From Tetrahymena elliotti 4EA (taxonomy: Eukaryota; Ciliophora; Oligohymenophorea; Hymenostomatida; Tetrahymenidae): a stretch of DNA of 64,000 nucleotides. Below the pieces are notes generated by a model, which was given only the letters and a program-made list of their open reading frames with translations, was not told the origin of the DNA and searched no databases. Position 1 is the first letter of the stretch. Each line of letters begins with the position of its first letter. This document shows positions 23,301-35,080 of this stretch, piece by piece. A program made the position numbers and the translations under genes. The stretch spans positions 163,169 to 227,168 of the forward strand of contig JH720344.1 of the NCBI GenBank assembly GCA_000231825.2, read 5' to 3'.

Positions 23301-26300
23301 ATCGATAAAAGCAAATGTGAGTGTATATTTTAAAATTGCAACTAATGCTTAGTAGAAAATTCAAAATGCACAAAATGTGAAAAAGGATTTTTTTGGAATG
23401 AAAAGACCAATACTTGTGAATGTAACTTAAAAAACTGTTTAGAGTGTTAAACTAGTCCATACGGAACATGTAAGAAATGCAATAATGGATATTAATTGAC
23501 TTAAGAAGGAGTATGTGAGTGTAGTGTTTAAAATTGCTAATCATGCAATAGAGATGATGGTAAAATTTGTGATAATTGTATTGATAAATATTTCTTAGAC
23601 TCAAATAATACCTAATGCACTATCTGTGATATTAAGAATTGTTTAACTTGTAAAAGTAATTAACCTAACAAATGTGAAGTGTGTGAAAATGGCTATAAGA
23701 AAGACTCTAATTTATTATGTCAAATAAACATTGAAAGATGTATTTAATTGAATAAATAAGATTTCACTATTTGTGATTAATGCCAAAATAATTATCAATT
23801 CAACTCTTCAACAAAATAATGTGAATGCAAGGTAAATAATTGTATTCAATGCTAATTTGATGCTAGAACCAATACTTGCAAATAGTGTTAAAGTGGTTTT
23901 TCATGGGATAGCTCTAAAAATGATTGTATTTGCAATATTTCTAATTGTTTAGAATGTTCCACCAACGATTTTGGTGCTTGCAAGAGATGTAATGAAGGAT
24001 TCACACAAAAATAAAGAGATTAATGTATTTGCTCTGTTGATAAATGTGAAAAATGTAATTAATTGAATGGAAATACATGTGAATAGTGTGAAAAAGGATA
24101 TGTACAAAACCAAACAAAAAATCTATGCAAGAAATGTGAAGTTACAAATTGTCTTGAGTGTGCAAATCAAAATGAAAAATCTTGTAAACAGTGCTAAACA
24201 GGTTTTTCTCTTGAAAATTTAGGAGCTGAGTGCAAGATTGAAATATAAAACTGCTTAGAATTAGACCCTAACTCATCTTTAAAATGCAAAAAATGTGACT
24301 AAAATTTTGTTTTGGATGAAAATTTCAATTGCAAATGTTAAATAGATAACTGTAAAGACTGTAAAATATATCCTGATGGAACATGCATCCAATGCTAGTA
24401 AGGTTTTAAGCAACTTTAAGATAAATGTGTTTGTGATATTTCAAACTGTAAAGAATGTGATACTTAATATTATGAAAAATGTTAAACATGTGAAACTAAT
24501 TACTTGAAGTCTGTAAAAGGAGATCAATGTGATTGTTAAGTCAGCAATTGCTCTTTTTGTAACTAAACTAATGGAAAAATTTGTGATTAGTGCGATTAAG
24601 ATTATGTTTTTAGAGATAGTGAAAAGAAGGAATGCTGGAAATGCCAAGTTTAAAATTGTTTGAAATGCTCATCAGACAATGCTAATGTATGCGAGTAATG
24701 TAAAAATGGATATAAATAATCTATAGATTCTAATAAATGTGAGATTGCTTTAGAAAAATGTATTGAATTTGATGATCTGGATCCTAATAAATGTTAAAAA
24801 TGTGAACAAAATTTCAAAGTAGATTAAAATGGTAAATGTACATGTAAAGTATAATTTTGTGTAGACTGTAATCTAAAAAATGAGAGTATTTGCATGAAAT
24901 GCTAAGATGGCTTCTCTTAAAAAAATCCAAATAGTGACTGTGAATGTAATTTATCAAATTGTCTTGAATGCGATAAAAATACTTTTGGAAAATGTGAACA
25001 ATGCATTTAAGGATTTAAACTTAATTCTAATAAAGATGGTTGCGATTGTAGTATTTAAAATTGCTCTTAATGTGATTCTTAAAATGGATAAATTTGCTAA
25101 ACATGTGACCCCAAATATATCTTGAATGGACAAAAGGATAAATGTGAATCTTGTTAAGTTTAAAATTGCAATTAATGTAATGGAGGAGATAAAAACATAT
25201 GCTAATAATGTTCTACAGGTTATAAAGTAAATTCATCTGGATAATGTGAAATTGCTATTGAAAAGTGTCTTTAACTTGATGATTTTAATCCAAATAAATG
25301 TAAGAAATGTGAATTAAATTTCAAAGTAGATTAAAGCGGTTTGTGCACATGTAAAGTATAATTTTGTGTAGACTGTAATCTCAAAAATGAGAGCATATGC
25401 ATGAAATGCTAAGATGGCTTCTCTTAAAAAAATTCAAACTATGATTGTGAGTGCAATTTGTCTAATTGTCTTGAATGTGATAAAAATACTTTTGGAAAAT
25501 GTGAACAATGCATTTAAGGATTTTAACTTAATTCTAATAAAGATGGTTGTGACTGTAGTATTCAAAATTGCTCTTAATGTGATTCTTAAAATGGATAAAT
25601 TTGCTAAACATGTAACCCAAAATATATCTTGAATGGATAAAAGGATAAATGTGAATCTTGCCAAGTTTAAAATTGTAATTCATGTAAAGCTGATGATAAA
25701 AATAAATGTTAAAAATGTGATTAAGGTTATAAAGTAAATTCTTCTGGGAAATGTGAAGTAGGTATCGAAAAGTGTCTTGAATTAAATTCAACAGATGCAA
25801 AAAAATGTTCTAAATGTGAAGAAAATTACATTTTTTACAATGACACAAATTCCCATTAGTGTCTCTGTAAATGGTCAAATTGTAAGAATTGCAGGGCAGA
25901 TTAATCAGATTAAACTAAATGTGAGGCATGTCAGGATGGCCATATTTGGAATTCCTTTGAAAAAAATTGCATTTGTAATATTTAAAATTGCTAAGTTTGT
26001 AATGAAAATGAATATGGTAAATGCCTTTAATGTAAAAGTAATTTTATTTCTCAAGATTCTAATCGTTCTTGTTAGTGTTAAGTATAAAACTGTGAAAAAT
26101 GCTCATAAGATAATGGTAAAGTTTGTACTCAGTGCCAATAAAATTATATCCTTGATAAGCTGAGTTAATAATGTATGAAATGCCAAGTAAATAACTGTTT
26201 AGAATGCTAGAATGATAATGCTTCTTAGTGTAAAATTTGTGAATAGAATTTCTAAACAGATTAAAACAATAAATGTGTTGAAAAGTAAATTTAGTGTGAA

Positions 26301-28814
26301 ATAAAAAATTGTGAAAAATGTCAAAATAAAGATCAAAATAGTTGTTAAGAATGTAAAACAGGGTATAAGACTATGAGTAATTCTAATGGCAAGAATAATT
26401 GTATAATCGCTATTGATAATTGCATTGAGTTAAATTAAAGTAATTCATAGTAATGTGCTAAATGTTCTCCATCTTATACCTTGGATACTAACGCTAAATG
26501 CTAGCTAGAATGTAATCTTGTTGGATGTAAGGTTTGTGATAGTTAAAATAATAATATTTGTAAAGAATGTCATAAAAATTTTATTTTGAATGAATAAACA
26601 ACTTCTTGTGAACTCTGTAAAATAGAAAATTGTAAAATCTGTTCAAGTTAACTGAAGGGTTCATGTGAAGAATGTGATTAAGGTTACAGTTTATAGGCTG
26701 ATTCAAATGATAAAAAACTGTGCAAAAAGATGAAACAACAATAAATATTTACTCTAAAATAAAATTTTACAGAAAAAGGATTCTAAATATTTATTAATTT
26801 TGAAAAAGTTGTTGAGTTTAAAAATTCACATCCTACACACAAAGAGCTTAGTTAAATATTCAATTTCACAATTAGTAATACACATAACTTTACTTACAAT
26901 TACTCAGTCCAATCTAAAAATTAAATTTTACTTGAAATTTTAACTGAAGAAGATTGGGAATAAGAAACCTTATAATTAAATATTTTAGATAATTAGTTTG
27001 TTGAAAATAATAACCTCAGCAAGCAAAATGACACACTCAATTTAGATGCCTTAAAAAAGCCTAAAAAATAAGATAAAGATACCTCAAGTGGTGCAAAAGA
27101 AGCAGCAAAAACAATAAATAAAATAGCTTAAAGTACAGCTTTACCTTTAGCACTATTTGGTGATTTATTTAAAGTATTTTCAGTAGTAGATGCCACAAGC
27201 TATATTTACTTCCTTTTCTACATTAATGTTGACCATCCATATAACATAGAATAATTCAGTAAGTTATTTGGAAGTTTCTAATTCTAATATATTCCTAACT
27301 TCATCATGCCTAGTATTGATCAAGAACATGTTATTTAGTCTCCTGAAAAATTCATGAAAAATGAGATGGACTCTTTTTTCCTTAAAAATTCATCTCATTC
27401 ATACTCATTCTTGGTTTTGTTCCTTTCTGTCTATGTATTTCTTAAGATTATTTCTTTCCTTCCTCTTGGCAGATTGTAAAGAATAGTAAAAAGGAGTATC
27501 AAATCTGAATGGGAATTTAATTGCTTCATTTATGCAGTTTGGATTGTTTTCGCTTACTTAAGCGTTGCCTGTGCTCTTCAAGTAAAAGAATATGAAATGA
27601 TTGATAGTCTTTCTAGAGTCAGCTATTCATTTTTTGTAATAACATCAATAACTTTATTATCAGTCCCTTTTATTTTCTTTTATCTTATTTACACCAGACA
27701 CAGGGATCTCTCATTACCAAAAAGTCAAAGAAAAAGATAAATTGCTTTCTTCAGTATAGTAAGAGGTCTAAAAATTAATTCTATTAATAATTCTACTAAT
27801 GATTTTCATCCTGACGCTATCATCCCTTAATCTCTTCCATAATGCGATCCTAATTCTTGCAAAGATATTGATTAATAATCTTAAAGACCTCCATCTCTTA
27901 TTATTGATGAAGGAAAATCCTCTCAACTTCTAGATTATCCATCAGGTGATAACACAGATAAAAAGTTATCTTAAAGTGAACTAGCTGAAGATTAAAAAAG
28001 AAAATCTCTTTACAATCCTTTGTGCAAGTACACAAATGTCTTTCTTTTTGCAAGAAAAATACTATTTTCTCTAATAATTGTAATGCTTCACGATTAAACA
28101 TATATTTAATTATCTTTGCTATCTATCATTAATGTCTTATTGATACTATTTTTTACTATTTGTAAGCCATATATCCGCTTAATTGACAACATTAATCATG
28201 GCTTAACAGAATTATTATTTTTATCTTTATAAATAATCTCAGTATGCCTCAAAAATAATCCGGAATCCTAATAATAAGATGATAGAAGTATATTAGGTTG
28301 GGCTTATGTTGGTATTTGTCTATTTTTACTATTTATCCATTCAATTATTTTAATAATTGACACAGCAAAATCAGCTATTATGTTTATTAAAAGAATGAGA
28401 AAATCTTCAAAGATAGCTCCTACAAAATTTTAAGGAGGATTAGAATCAAAGAAATAAACATCTAATAAAATTATCTCATCTCAAATTTTAGAGAATAGAC
28501 CTTCCTCTATATTAACATTTGAAGGAGGAGTCCCTCAGTCTGTTGAAAAAGCTTTGAATGAAAATGAACAGAAACTAGGAGAAGAGGTAGATATTGAGAA
28601 AAAAAAAAGCTTAAGAAAACCAAGAAAGTTCTTTAAGAGAAATCCTTTCTAACCAAAAGATTAACAATAATTTTTGAATAATTTAGATAATCCTTCCTCT
28701 AATCCAAATAGTAATTACAATCTCAATATTTAAAAGATCAATAATATAGGATCAACCAATATTTCTTTCAATAATGATGCAAGTCCGGTTAAGTTAATCA
28801 AAAAGTAGTCTTGA
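20321..28814 (+). CDS. Giant cysteine-rich (growth-factor-receptor/furin-like repeat) membrane protein
   Basis: A 7.9-kb frame from about 20947 to TGA 28812-28814 is unbroken. In the simplest model a signal peptide exon (ATG 20321, MAILHFFIFLISIAFQ, ending 20369) is joined by a 577-nt GT-AG intron to 20947 in matching phase, giving 2,638 aa. Residues ~25-1940 are continuous cysteine repeats of the type CxxC..C..C with NCxxC and CxxGY/F units, as in furin-like/GFR domains of ciliate surface proteins. From ~26730 follows a non-cysteine ectodomain, then a multi-pass membrane module paralogous to the 17005 protein, ending in a charged Ser/Asn-rich cytoplasmic tail. Expected location is the cell surface; a ligand or adhesion role is inference. 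An alternative uses 20426-20600 as an extra exon. Confidence 0.85.
24740..25758 (+). repeat. 507-bp internal tandem duplication in the cysteine-rich gene
   Basis: Two adjacent 169-codon units start near 24740 and 25246, and a third begins to match near 25752 (CEIALEKC, CEIAIEKC, CEVGIEKC). Long stretches are almost identical, including CVDCNLKNESICMKCQDGF, CLECDKNTFGKCEQCIQGF and CDCSIQNCSQCDSQNGQICQ. Length is a multiple of three, so the frame is kept. Similarity at DNA level indicates recent duplication or conversion. Confidence 0.85.
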
Positions 28815-29690
28815 CAATCTTAAAGTTGATTTTTAAAAACAACAATTTTTAAAAAAAATAGTTTGTATTAATAAATATAAAATATTTGAAATTTTATGTA
28901 ATTTTTATTATTATTTTTGCCATTCATTATTGGACATAAATTCATTTTTGTTTTGTTTTTATAAAAAATAAATTAGAGAAAAGAAAAGGTTTAAGACGAA
29001 ACTAGATAAAAAATGTTAAAACCTCAAGGAATCTTTATATTTAATTTAATTTTGATATTTAAAACAATTTATTTGATAAAAAATTTTTTAATTATTTAAG
29101 TATTCTTTGTTGAAATTAAAGAATAATCACATATTTAAGAAAATATTTTTTGAAATAAGAAGAAATCTAAAATAATTTAAGCAGTATTTTACCTTAGAGC
29201 AAGAACAAATGGGTTTTTTATTGAACGAAAGATTATATTATTCTAAAAATTTTAATGCCTATGATATTATATTATTTTTTATCATCGTTTTTAACAAAAA
29301 AATGAAATGAAGCAAGCAATTAATAAGCAGTAAGATTTTTTTAAAAGATTTCATTAAGAAAAATACTAAAAGAATAATTTATGTTTAATTTTGTTTAACC
29401 AATAGGTGTAAATATATTTTTCGATTTTTTAGTTTGCGTATTCTTTGAATGATGTTATATATTTAGCTTTTAAATTCTTATTATAATCAAATTGTAAGAT
29501 CAAATGTGTTTTGAATTAAAAATTCAATTCAAAGGTGGTCGTTCAACCATTATACTAATACATTGAAATTAAGCATAGTATTATTAATGATTCTGAATTT
29601 TTTAATAATTAATAAAAGATAATGTTTTCCTTCATCTTAATTATAATTAATAACACATAAAAAATATGATAAATCTTAAAAATAAATTAA
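28815..29690. other. Intergenic
   Basis: AT-rich; no gene or RNA supportable. Confidence 0.5.
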
Positions 29691-31156
29691 ATGCAACAAG
29701 TGTTTTTCTTAGGAATATTTTTTTAGTAAGCATTCGTTCTCAGTAATATAAAATGCTAAATGAGACAAAGATAAGTAAGTGCAACTAAAATCGAGGAGGT
29801 GTTTTACTTGAGTCAAAATAGGTAATGTGTTTGCTAACTACAACCAACAATAAAAATAATACGCCTGCTAAACATGCACTTAAAAAGGAAGGTGTTTGAA
29901 ATGTATATCTAATAATAGTACTAACTTCAATGGATCAGTTGATTAAAATGGTATTTTTAGTGCTAAGGTGTTATCAATCATATAATTCCAAAGGTTGCAC
30001 TCAATGTATCTTGGATATTAACAGAAAAATTATCTAATAAGTATAAATTAATTATCATATCAAGCTATGAGTCAATTTTTAATTTTTTTTGTAATAATAG
30101 AGTTCAACTTGTGAATGCTAAGATGGATTTTATCAATAGCCTAATTAAATACAATGTCAAAAATGTCCATATAATTGTCTAACATGTGATAATTAAGGGA
30201 AATGTCTAAGTTGCAGCATTAGTCCAATAGGAAAATATCTCAAAGTTAGGTTTGGAATGCTAAGATGGGTTTTATGAAGATTAAACTACAAAAGAATGTA
30301 AGAAATGCTCTTAAAATTGTAAGGATTGCTCATCCGATAATGTTTGTATTTCTTGTGATGAGAGTCTATTTAGAATTTTAAATTAATAAACAAAATAATG
30401 TGAAAAATAAGGGTATTTTGAAAAATAAACTGATCTAAAATGTTTAAACTGCCACAAAAACTGTAAAAACTGTTTTGGATCCAACTTTGATTAATGCACT
30501 TAATGTTGTGAAGATCAAAACAGATATCTAAAAAATAAAACTTGCATTTGTTAGTCTGATTACTTTGAAAATCCAAACTAAGTTTGCCAAATGGAATGCC
30601 ATTATTCCTGTAATAAATACTCTGGAAAATTATCAAATTAATGGTTAATATTTTACATTTTAAAAAATTTTTAATTATTTAATTAATAATAATATCTTAA
30701 TTTGTATTTTTTAAAGTTTAGATTGTGGTAATTAGAATGTGACACCTAAGGCGATTAAAATTGCATAAATGTCATAAAACATGCTAAACATGCACAAATA
30801 AAAGCCTTATAAATAATTAATTAACAATGTTAGTCTATAATTATAATAGATTAATTTAGTTGGTCTGCATTTTTATATCGTTACTTGTTTTAGGATAAAA
30901 AATACAAAACATGTTTGAAAATGAAAATAATATCTAAAATTCAGATATTTATAGTGTTGACGAAGCTAGCTGGGCAATTATGGCATTCTGTTTAGTTATT
31001 TTATTCTTTAATCCTGTAGTTGTTATTATTAAATTTATCCTTTTTGCCCCTTAAATCCTGAAAAAAATAAAGGCTTTCATTAAAAACTATAGAAGAAGAA
31101 AGAACAATGCATAAAATTAATAGAAAGAAATGATAGATGCAAAGAGTTTGAAATGA
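29691..31156 (+). pseudogene. Small cysteine-rich repeat protein with one C-terminal membrane segment, frames disturbed
   Basis: ATG at 29691 gives a hydrophobic start MQQVFFLGIFFQQAFVLS. Cysteine-repeat text follows (CQTCTQKGRCLKC, CTQCILD, CECQDGFYQQ, CPYNCLTCDNQGKCLSC, CKKCSQNCKDCSSDNVCISC). Three joins can be explained by tiny GT-AG introns in matching phase: 29779-29821 (43 nt, weak), 29951-29993 (43 nt), 30041-30100 (60 nt). Further changes near 30225-30258, 30735 and 30768 cannot be explained this way and look like indels. The end is a single membrane helix (AIMAFCLVILFFNPVVVIIKF) with a basic tail, TGA at 31154-31156. It lacks the multi-pass module of its neighbour. Either a decayed gene or one with unusual splicing. 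Confidence 0.55.
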
Positions 31157-31490
31157 TAAAAGCAAACAAATAAATGAATGAATGAATAAATAAATAAATA
31201 ATTATAAAAATATATTGAAATTTCCTGATCATTAAATAAAAATTAAAATCCATTTAAAAAATAAATAATAAATAAATAAATTTTTTCTAAAAGCTTTTAA
31301 TTGAATAATAATAAAAATATTAATATTTCCCGATCGTTAAATAAATAAATTCAAATTCATTTTTAAAAATGAGTTAATAAATAAATTAAATTTTTTCTTT
31401 AAGTTTGTAATTTGAAATAATTTAATTAGTGAGTTATTTTTCTACTTTTTCTTCTCAAAAAATTAGAAAATTTGTTTTATTTTTACTTTT
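31157..31490. other. Intergenic between converging genes
   Basis: Low-complexity AAT/AAAT runs. The stretch TTTCC(T/C)GATC(A/G)TTAAATAA occurs twice (near 31224 and 31326) as a diverged ~100-bp tandem duplication. No gene seen. Confidence 0.6.
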
Positions 31491-33779
31491 TCATTTTATT
31501 AATTCAACATCTTGAGGTGGGGTTTCTAGTCTTTCAGAATTATCAACTTATTATTCATAAAATTTATAGGCCTCTTCAATTTATTAGGATTATTTAGTAT
31601 CTTCTTATTCTTTTTATTGATCTTCACTTTCTAAAATTTAATTATTTTATTTTGCATCAACTTCTTAGTTTTTATTTTCTTCATCTTTTACTTTCTCATC
31701 TGCCTAATTATTGTTTGTATCTTTTATTTTTTCCTCATCTTCATTACTTTTACCTTATTAACTAATTAAACAAATAATTAGATAAAAATATGGATTAATT
31801 AATAATAATAAATTTTACGGTAAGGCTAGAGTAGAAACATCTAGAATATTATGTAAGTCATTTTAATCATTTATTGTTTGATCTAAAGTAGGACTTTCTT
31901 TTTTTTTCTTCTTTTTATCTCTTTTTTCCTTGAGTTTTTCCTATGCTAATTTCTACTTTTCTTTGATTTCTTGGATAATTTTAATTTCTTCATTTTCAAC
32001 TTCAACTCCCTCTCTCTTTTTTTATTAGACTTGCTTTTGGTAATTTGGATTAAGCTTCTTTTTGTATATATTCCTTATTTTCAAATAACTAGAATCATTA
32101 TCATTAACCTCCTCTTCTGATGAACTAGTGCTGTCCTACATAAACTTTTCTGTGATGTTTCTTGGCCCATTTAAGCATTCTCTTTTGTTATCTTCTATCT
32201 CATCTATCGATTATGCTTTATTTGCTGATTTAGGACTCTTTTTTATCATTACTGATTTTGTTGAATCTCCATTAAACTTAGTTACGTTTATTGGATCTTC
32301 AGTGTTAACATTAATAGTAGGATTTAATAGTTAAGTTTGTTGCTTTCTCCTAGTATTATTGTAGATATCATAAACATCTCTATCCTTTTATTAAGAATTA
32401 GGAGATAGAATCTATACAATTTAGAATGGCTCTATCTTTTATTGCTATCTATCAGTTTAAGATGTTGAGTTTTAATCTCCTTCTGCTTATTTCTAACTCT
32501 ACATTTCTAATGCCCCTGATTATCTTTTTATTTATTCATTTTCAGCTTCTATATATTCTGAACATAAAAATAATATTGCCTCATAGACAAAAAAACTAAA
32601 AAGAGATTAAAAAGAGAAAAGCATTGTTGGTATCATGGTTAACACTATTAAAGCTATAAATCCTTCCTTAAAATAATAGCTGTTTTCTTCGAATTTGACA
32701 ATTAATAAATCTTTTTCTTTTATAAGATCTTTAGTAAGGCTTCTTGAGTTAATCCTAGCTAAATCTTTTGATCCATAATATGCATAATAACACTATTATC
32801 CATAATCCTGATGAGAAGCCATCTTTTCTTATAAAATTTTGTTTTCTTCACTTGATTAGCATATCCAACTAGGAAGTTTTACCTATGAAAAGATATATTA
32901 AACTCTACATCTTCTAATTGAATTACTTTTTTAAAAAGAATCTTAATTTTTTTAATTATCTTTTTGCAATTAAGTATTTAAATTCCTTTAGTAACTTTCA
33001 TCTAGATCTATATTAGATATTTCACTTTATTACGGTAAATAACTCAAATTCGAATGCATTTCTTTATTTTATTCTCTCTCTAATACTTCTTTTATATATT
33101 CTGTATCCTTTTCAGAAGAATAATCCTTAACTTAGTATTTAGAATCTGGATAATAATTTTATTGCTCAAAAGTATTCTCTAGTAACCTATTAGAAATATT
33201 AAAGTATGTATTATTAATTATATGAGTTCTATTTGTTTGATCATAGTGGCTATCACATGAGTAATATTCTCCTTTCTCATAAAAATCATAACTCTTCAAT
33301 TAATTTCCACTTGATTTACGATTAGAAATGCAAGATAACCCTACTAATTCTGAAGTTATTTATATATATTACAATCCATATCTTTCTAAATTTGCTAAAA
33401 AAGTCACCCTCTATCCTAAAGACTTGCAGTTATCAGATTTAAACCAAACAAGAGAAAGAGTTGGATCCCAAACAAAAAAGTATGCTGAAAAAAAAATAGG
33501 TGCACAAATGAAAAGTCCTATCATAGAAAGCAAAAATTTACGAGATAAGCACCTCCAATCTCCTCCCCAAGCAAATTTATAAATAATATAAAGATATATT
33601 AAGACTATAGGCAAGCAGTAAAATGAAATAATGAATTTCTCGCTGTAATAAATATACATAATTGCAGAAAAAACCTCCAGTAGTAACAAATTCGGTAGTT
33701 GAGTGAAATAGTAATGGTATTATTTAAAATAGGAATTTTTATGGAAATCTAATTAACCTGACTTTGTTTTATTACTCAT
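31491..33779 (-). CDS. Polytopic membrane protein with long charged cytoplasmic tail
   Basis: 762 codons on the minus strand, ATG at 33779-33777, TGA at 31493-31491, no break. Residues 31-45, 49-71 and 83-104 are hydrophobic (LLSMIGLFICAPIFFSAYFF in the third), a further mixed segment lies near 120-150, and a strong hydrophobic stretch near 373-405 contains GFIALIVLTMIPTMLFSF. Between them lies a Tyr/Asn/Ser-rich soluble region. The last ~300 residues are Glu/Lys/Gln-rich and probably coiled. The spacing of N-terminal helices and the LERYGLQYIQ segment are faintly like XK-related proteins, but this is not enough to name it. An open frame on the plus strand (33328-33702) overlaps the N-terminal part and is taken as its shadow. 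Confidence 0.75.
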
Positions 33780-35080
33780 TATTTATACAATTCTTCTTTA
33801 AATATGCTAAAAGTTTTATTTTTTACTAAATTTTCTCCCTATTTATTATTTATAAATGCTTGTATTTGATCGTTAATGCTATCTAAAAATTTTGAAAATA
33901 TAGTTTTTTAATTTATTAAACAAAAATTTATTATTAATTTCATTCATTTAATAGAGAATAAAAAAAATATATAAACACACTAATTAAATTAAAAATGAAA
34001 TATTATTTTTTGTAGATTTATGGTTAAAATAAGTCAATTCACAGTACTAACAATATGTGGTTTTTTTTATCTTAAATAAAATCATCTTTAAAAAAGTGTT
34101 AAATGCACAAAATCAATCAATATCTATGTGGTAAAATATATTTTTATTTTCAAATTTGATCAATAAAAAAGTAAAGTAAATTGATTTCAATATAAAATCA
34201 AAAAAGTTAAATACTTAAAAACATTTTAGAATTAATAAAATGTTATTTTTTTTATCTTAAATAAAATCATCTAAAAAATCATATTTAATGTTTAATGAAC
34301 AAAATCTATTTACAAATAGCTATTTTCTGATATTTGCATTCTGAATTTAACTAAAAAATAATAAAATTAATAAATGATTCTTATCTTCATAATTTAAATA
34401 CTTTAGATGTTTAAATTTTATCAATTTTTTCTCAATAAAATTTTTAAATAATTAATTTTTAGAGACAACAAAAAATATTTGTTTGTAATATAGAATTTCT
34501 TTTTGTGTAACTCTCCTTCCCACTTCCCACTTTATTAGATTAAATAATAGCTGCTTTTATTTCACTTATTTTGTAAAAATCTAAAATATGTTATTTCAAG
34601 AATTTAATTTGATAGTTTGAATTGATTTCAAAGAAACATATGTATGAGCTATTTTATGGATTTATATAAAATTTAGAATTTTTACAAATATTAAATTTTA
34701 TTTATATAAAAAATATTAATAATTTTTGATACATTAAAATAAGAAGTAACTGACTGACTGTATAAATTCATTTAATAGTAATTGTTTGAGTCTTTTCAAT
34801 TTATTGCCAAAATAATTGCTGATTTGTTACTAGTATTGTAAAATTAATCTTTTTGATGATAAAATATTAGTTTAAATAGATAGATAGTTAGAAAGTTTAG
34901 GAAAATTATATTTATTTTTGGCAGTCTTTTTTATAACTAGTATAAATAATTTATAAAAGACATGTTTTTATTAATTTATTTATTTGATTGATTAGTTAGT
35001 TATTTATTTATTTAATTTATTTGTTATTAGTTATTTAATTTGGTTAGTTGATTTTATTTGATTCAAAAGTTGAGTTTGGT
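33780..35080. other. Intergenic
   Basis: AT-rich; 34980-35040 is a TTTATTTA/TTAGTTAG low-complexity run. A TTTTTTTTATCTTAAATAAA + ATCATCT stretch occurs twice (near 34062 and 34247) as part of a diverged duplication. No gene seen. Confidence 0.5.

Noticed and set aside
22069..26163. Many 70-120 aa frames (both strands) inside the cysteine-rich gene
   Set aside because: Alternative frames of the long cysteine-repeat CDS; they lack any pattern of their own, and the two near-identical ones merely reflect the 507-bp duplication.
32128..32334. Plus-strand hydrophobic 68-aa frame
   Set aside because: Antisense of the Ser/Asp/Lys-rich tail of the minus-strand membrane protein.
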